Origin: JBBSDV01 sp038240335
GTDB lineage: Bacteria > Chloroflexota > Dehalococcoidia > DSTF01 > JACRBR01
Length of the DNA: 5,536 bases
Direction: 5' to 3'
Assembly: GCA_038240335.1 (NCBI GenBank)
Contig: JBBSDV010000192.1
Coordinates: 1 to 5,536, forward strand
A program made the position numbers and the translations under genes. Under the pieces are notes generated by a model that saw nothing but the letters and a program-made list of their open reading frames with translations, did no database searches and was not told the DNA's origin. Position 1 is the stretch's first letter, and the number at the start of each line of letters is the position of its first letter. Shown here one piece after another: positions 4,624 through 5,536 of this stretch.

Positions 4624-5536
4624 ACGGCCCTCCGCAGCACGGTGTAGCGCAGCGTCAGCTCTACGAGCAGCAGAGCGACCGCGGCCGCGAGCACGTACGG
4701 AGCGACGTCGTCGTAGCGAGTAACGGTGCGATCCTCGAACCGCGAGCGTTCGAGCGAATCGATGCTCGCGTAGATGTCGCTGAGCGTCTGGGGATTCTCG
4801 GCGCGATTGTAAGCGCCGCCGGTGACGCTCGCAATCTGCCGCAACGACGCCTCGTCGACGGCCAGGGTCGAGCGCGTCGGCGTGTCGCCGGGGCTAACGA
4901 CGCCGACGGTGTACACCCGCACTCCGAGCCGCTCCGCGATGCGTGCCGCCGCCAGCGGTTCGATCTCGTGCGCATTGTTCTCGCCGTCGGTGAGCAGAAT
5001 AACGATTCGGCTCGGGGCGCTCGACACGCGCAGCAGGTTCACCGACTGCCCGAGCGCGACGCCGATCGCCGTGCCGTCGTCGAGGTGGATACTCCCGGCG
5101 TTTTCGACGCTCGCGTGCAGCGCCGCGTAGTCGGTGGTCAGCGGGCTGAGCGCGAGGCTCGAGCCGCGAAACACGACGACACCGACGCGATCGTGCGTCC
5201 GTCCGTCGACGAAGCGCGAAAGCACGTCCTCGGCGGCCTGCAAGCGCGTGCGGCTGCGCGCGAAAGGCTGCGACATGCTCGAGGACGTATCGAGCGCGAG
5301 AACGATGTCGATGCCCTCGCCGTCTGCCGTCGCCGCGGTCTCGCCGTGCTGCGGCCGCGCCAGAGCGACGAGGAGGAGCGCAATCGCGCCCAGCCGAAGC
5401 GCCGGCAGCAGCGGCTCAAGCCGAACACGCCATGTGCGCCGCGATCCTGCGGCTGGCGCGATCGATCCGACGCGCATCGCCGGCGCGCCTCGTCGCCTCG
5501 CGCGCAGGAACGCGATGGCGAGCACGATGACCAGCA
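4620..5536 (-). CDS. batA: BatA-like VWA-domain membrane protein (5' end beyond the window)
   Basis: At least 305 residues of a BatA-type protein with an extracytoplasmic VWA domain. Numbered from an internal GTG at 5525, the metal-binding residues are Asp79, Ser81 and Ser83 (DTSSS), Thr130 (SPLTTD) and Asp180 (TDGENN). RIVILLTDGE and RVYTVGVV are typical VWA strands, and GGAYNRA at 236-242 fits the C-terminal BatA region. A membrane helix lies at about 41-56, before ARPQHGE, and another at about 275-292, before a basic tail. The GTG at 5525 is unlikely to be the real start. The frame stays open to the edge with more hydrophobic codons (LVIV), and BatA proteins start with a full helix before the RARRR loop, so some residues are missing. 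It is the first of a two-gene overlapping pair seen here; MoxR and DUF58 genes would be expected upstream, past the right edge. Confidence 0.9.
   Translation of the reverse strand, partial: LVIVLAIAFLRARRRGAPAMRVGSIAPAAGSRRTWRVRLEPLLPALRLGAIALLLVALARPQHGETAATADGEGIDIVLALDTSSSMSQPFARSRTRLQAAEDVLSRFVDGRTHDRVGVVVFRGSSLALSPLTTDYAALHASVENAGSIHLDDGTAIGVALGQSVNLLRVSSAPSRIVILLTDGENNAHEIEPLAAARIAERLGVRVYTVGVVSPGDTPTRSTLAVDEASLRQIASVTGGAYNRAENPQTLSDIYASIDSLERSRFEDRTVTRYDDVAPYVLAAAVALLLVELTLRYTVLRRAV
4628..4633 (-). promoter_or_regulatory. Ribosome binding site of the batB-batC fusion gene, inside batA
   Basis: On the minus strand GGAGGG ends 4 bases before the ATG at 4623, within the last codons of the upstream gene. 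With the ATGA stop/start overlap (4623-4620) it indicates translational coupling plus independent ribosome loading. Confidence 0.7.

Overview
The window is GC-rich bacterial DNA (roughly two-thirds G+C by eye). It is densely coding, with NNC/NNG-biased codons and long spurious open frames opposite the real genes. No tRNA, rRNA, IS element, CRISPR array or phage gene is visible. The gene content (a DinB-fold metalloprotein, a PIG-L/LmbE deacetylase, a System II cytochrome c biogenesis protein and a Bat-type von Willebrand A pair) and the protein style would fit a Chloroflexota-like or other deep-branching soil or water bacterium. That assignment is an impression from family resemblance, not something the sequence proves.

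Layout from left to right: bases 1-142 hold no gene I can assign. A DinB-superfamily gene (143-637) reads leftwards, with a clear AAAGGAG ribosome site. A 231-base divergent intergenic region separates it from a PIG-L/LmbE-family deacetylase gene (869-1699), which reads rightwards. A 245-base spacer (1700-1944) follows; it is unusually rich in inverted repeats. Next is ccsB (1945-2829, rightwards), encoding the heme-handling membrane subunit of System II cytochrome c maturation. It converges, with only 27 bases between stop codons, on a leftward two-gene operon: a batA-like gene (4620 to beyond the right edge) translated first, overlapping by ATGA with a batB-batC-like VWA+TPR fusion gene (4623-2857).

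The two VWA proteins are predicted to be anchored in the cytoplasmic membrane with their metal-binding VWA domains outside. Together they resemble the Bat (Bacteroides aerotolerance) module, which is usually linked to MoxR-type AAA+ ATPases and DUF58 proteins; those would be expected past the right edge. CcsB delivers heme for attachment to apocytochromes outside the membrane and normally needs a ResB/Ccs1 partner, which is absent here. The divergent DinB and PIG-L genes belong to two superfamilies that each have members working on low-molecular-weight thiols (mycothiol, bacillithiol). That makes a functional link possible but unproven.

I do not see a clearly new biological system. The points most worth a second look are the structured leader in front of ccsB, the fused BatB/BatC architecture, the excess of the octamer GCGATCGC (CGATCG core), and the DinB/PIG-L divergent pair.
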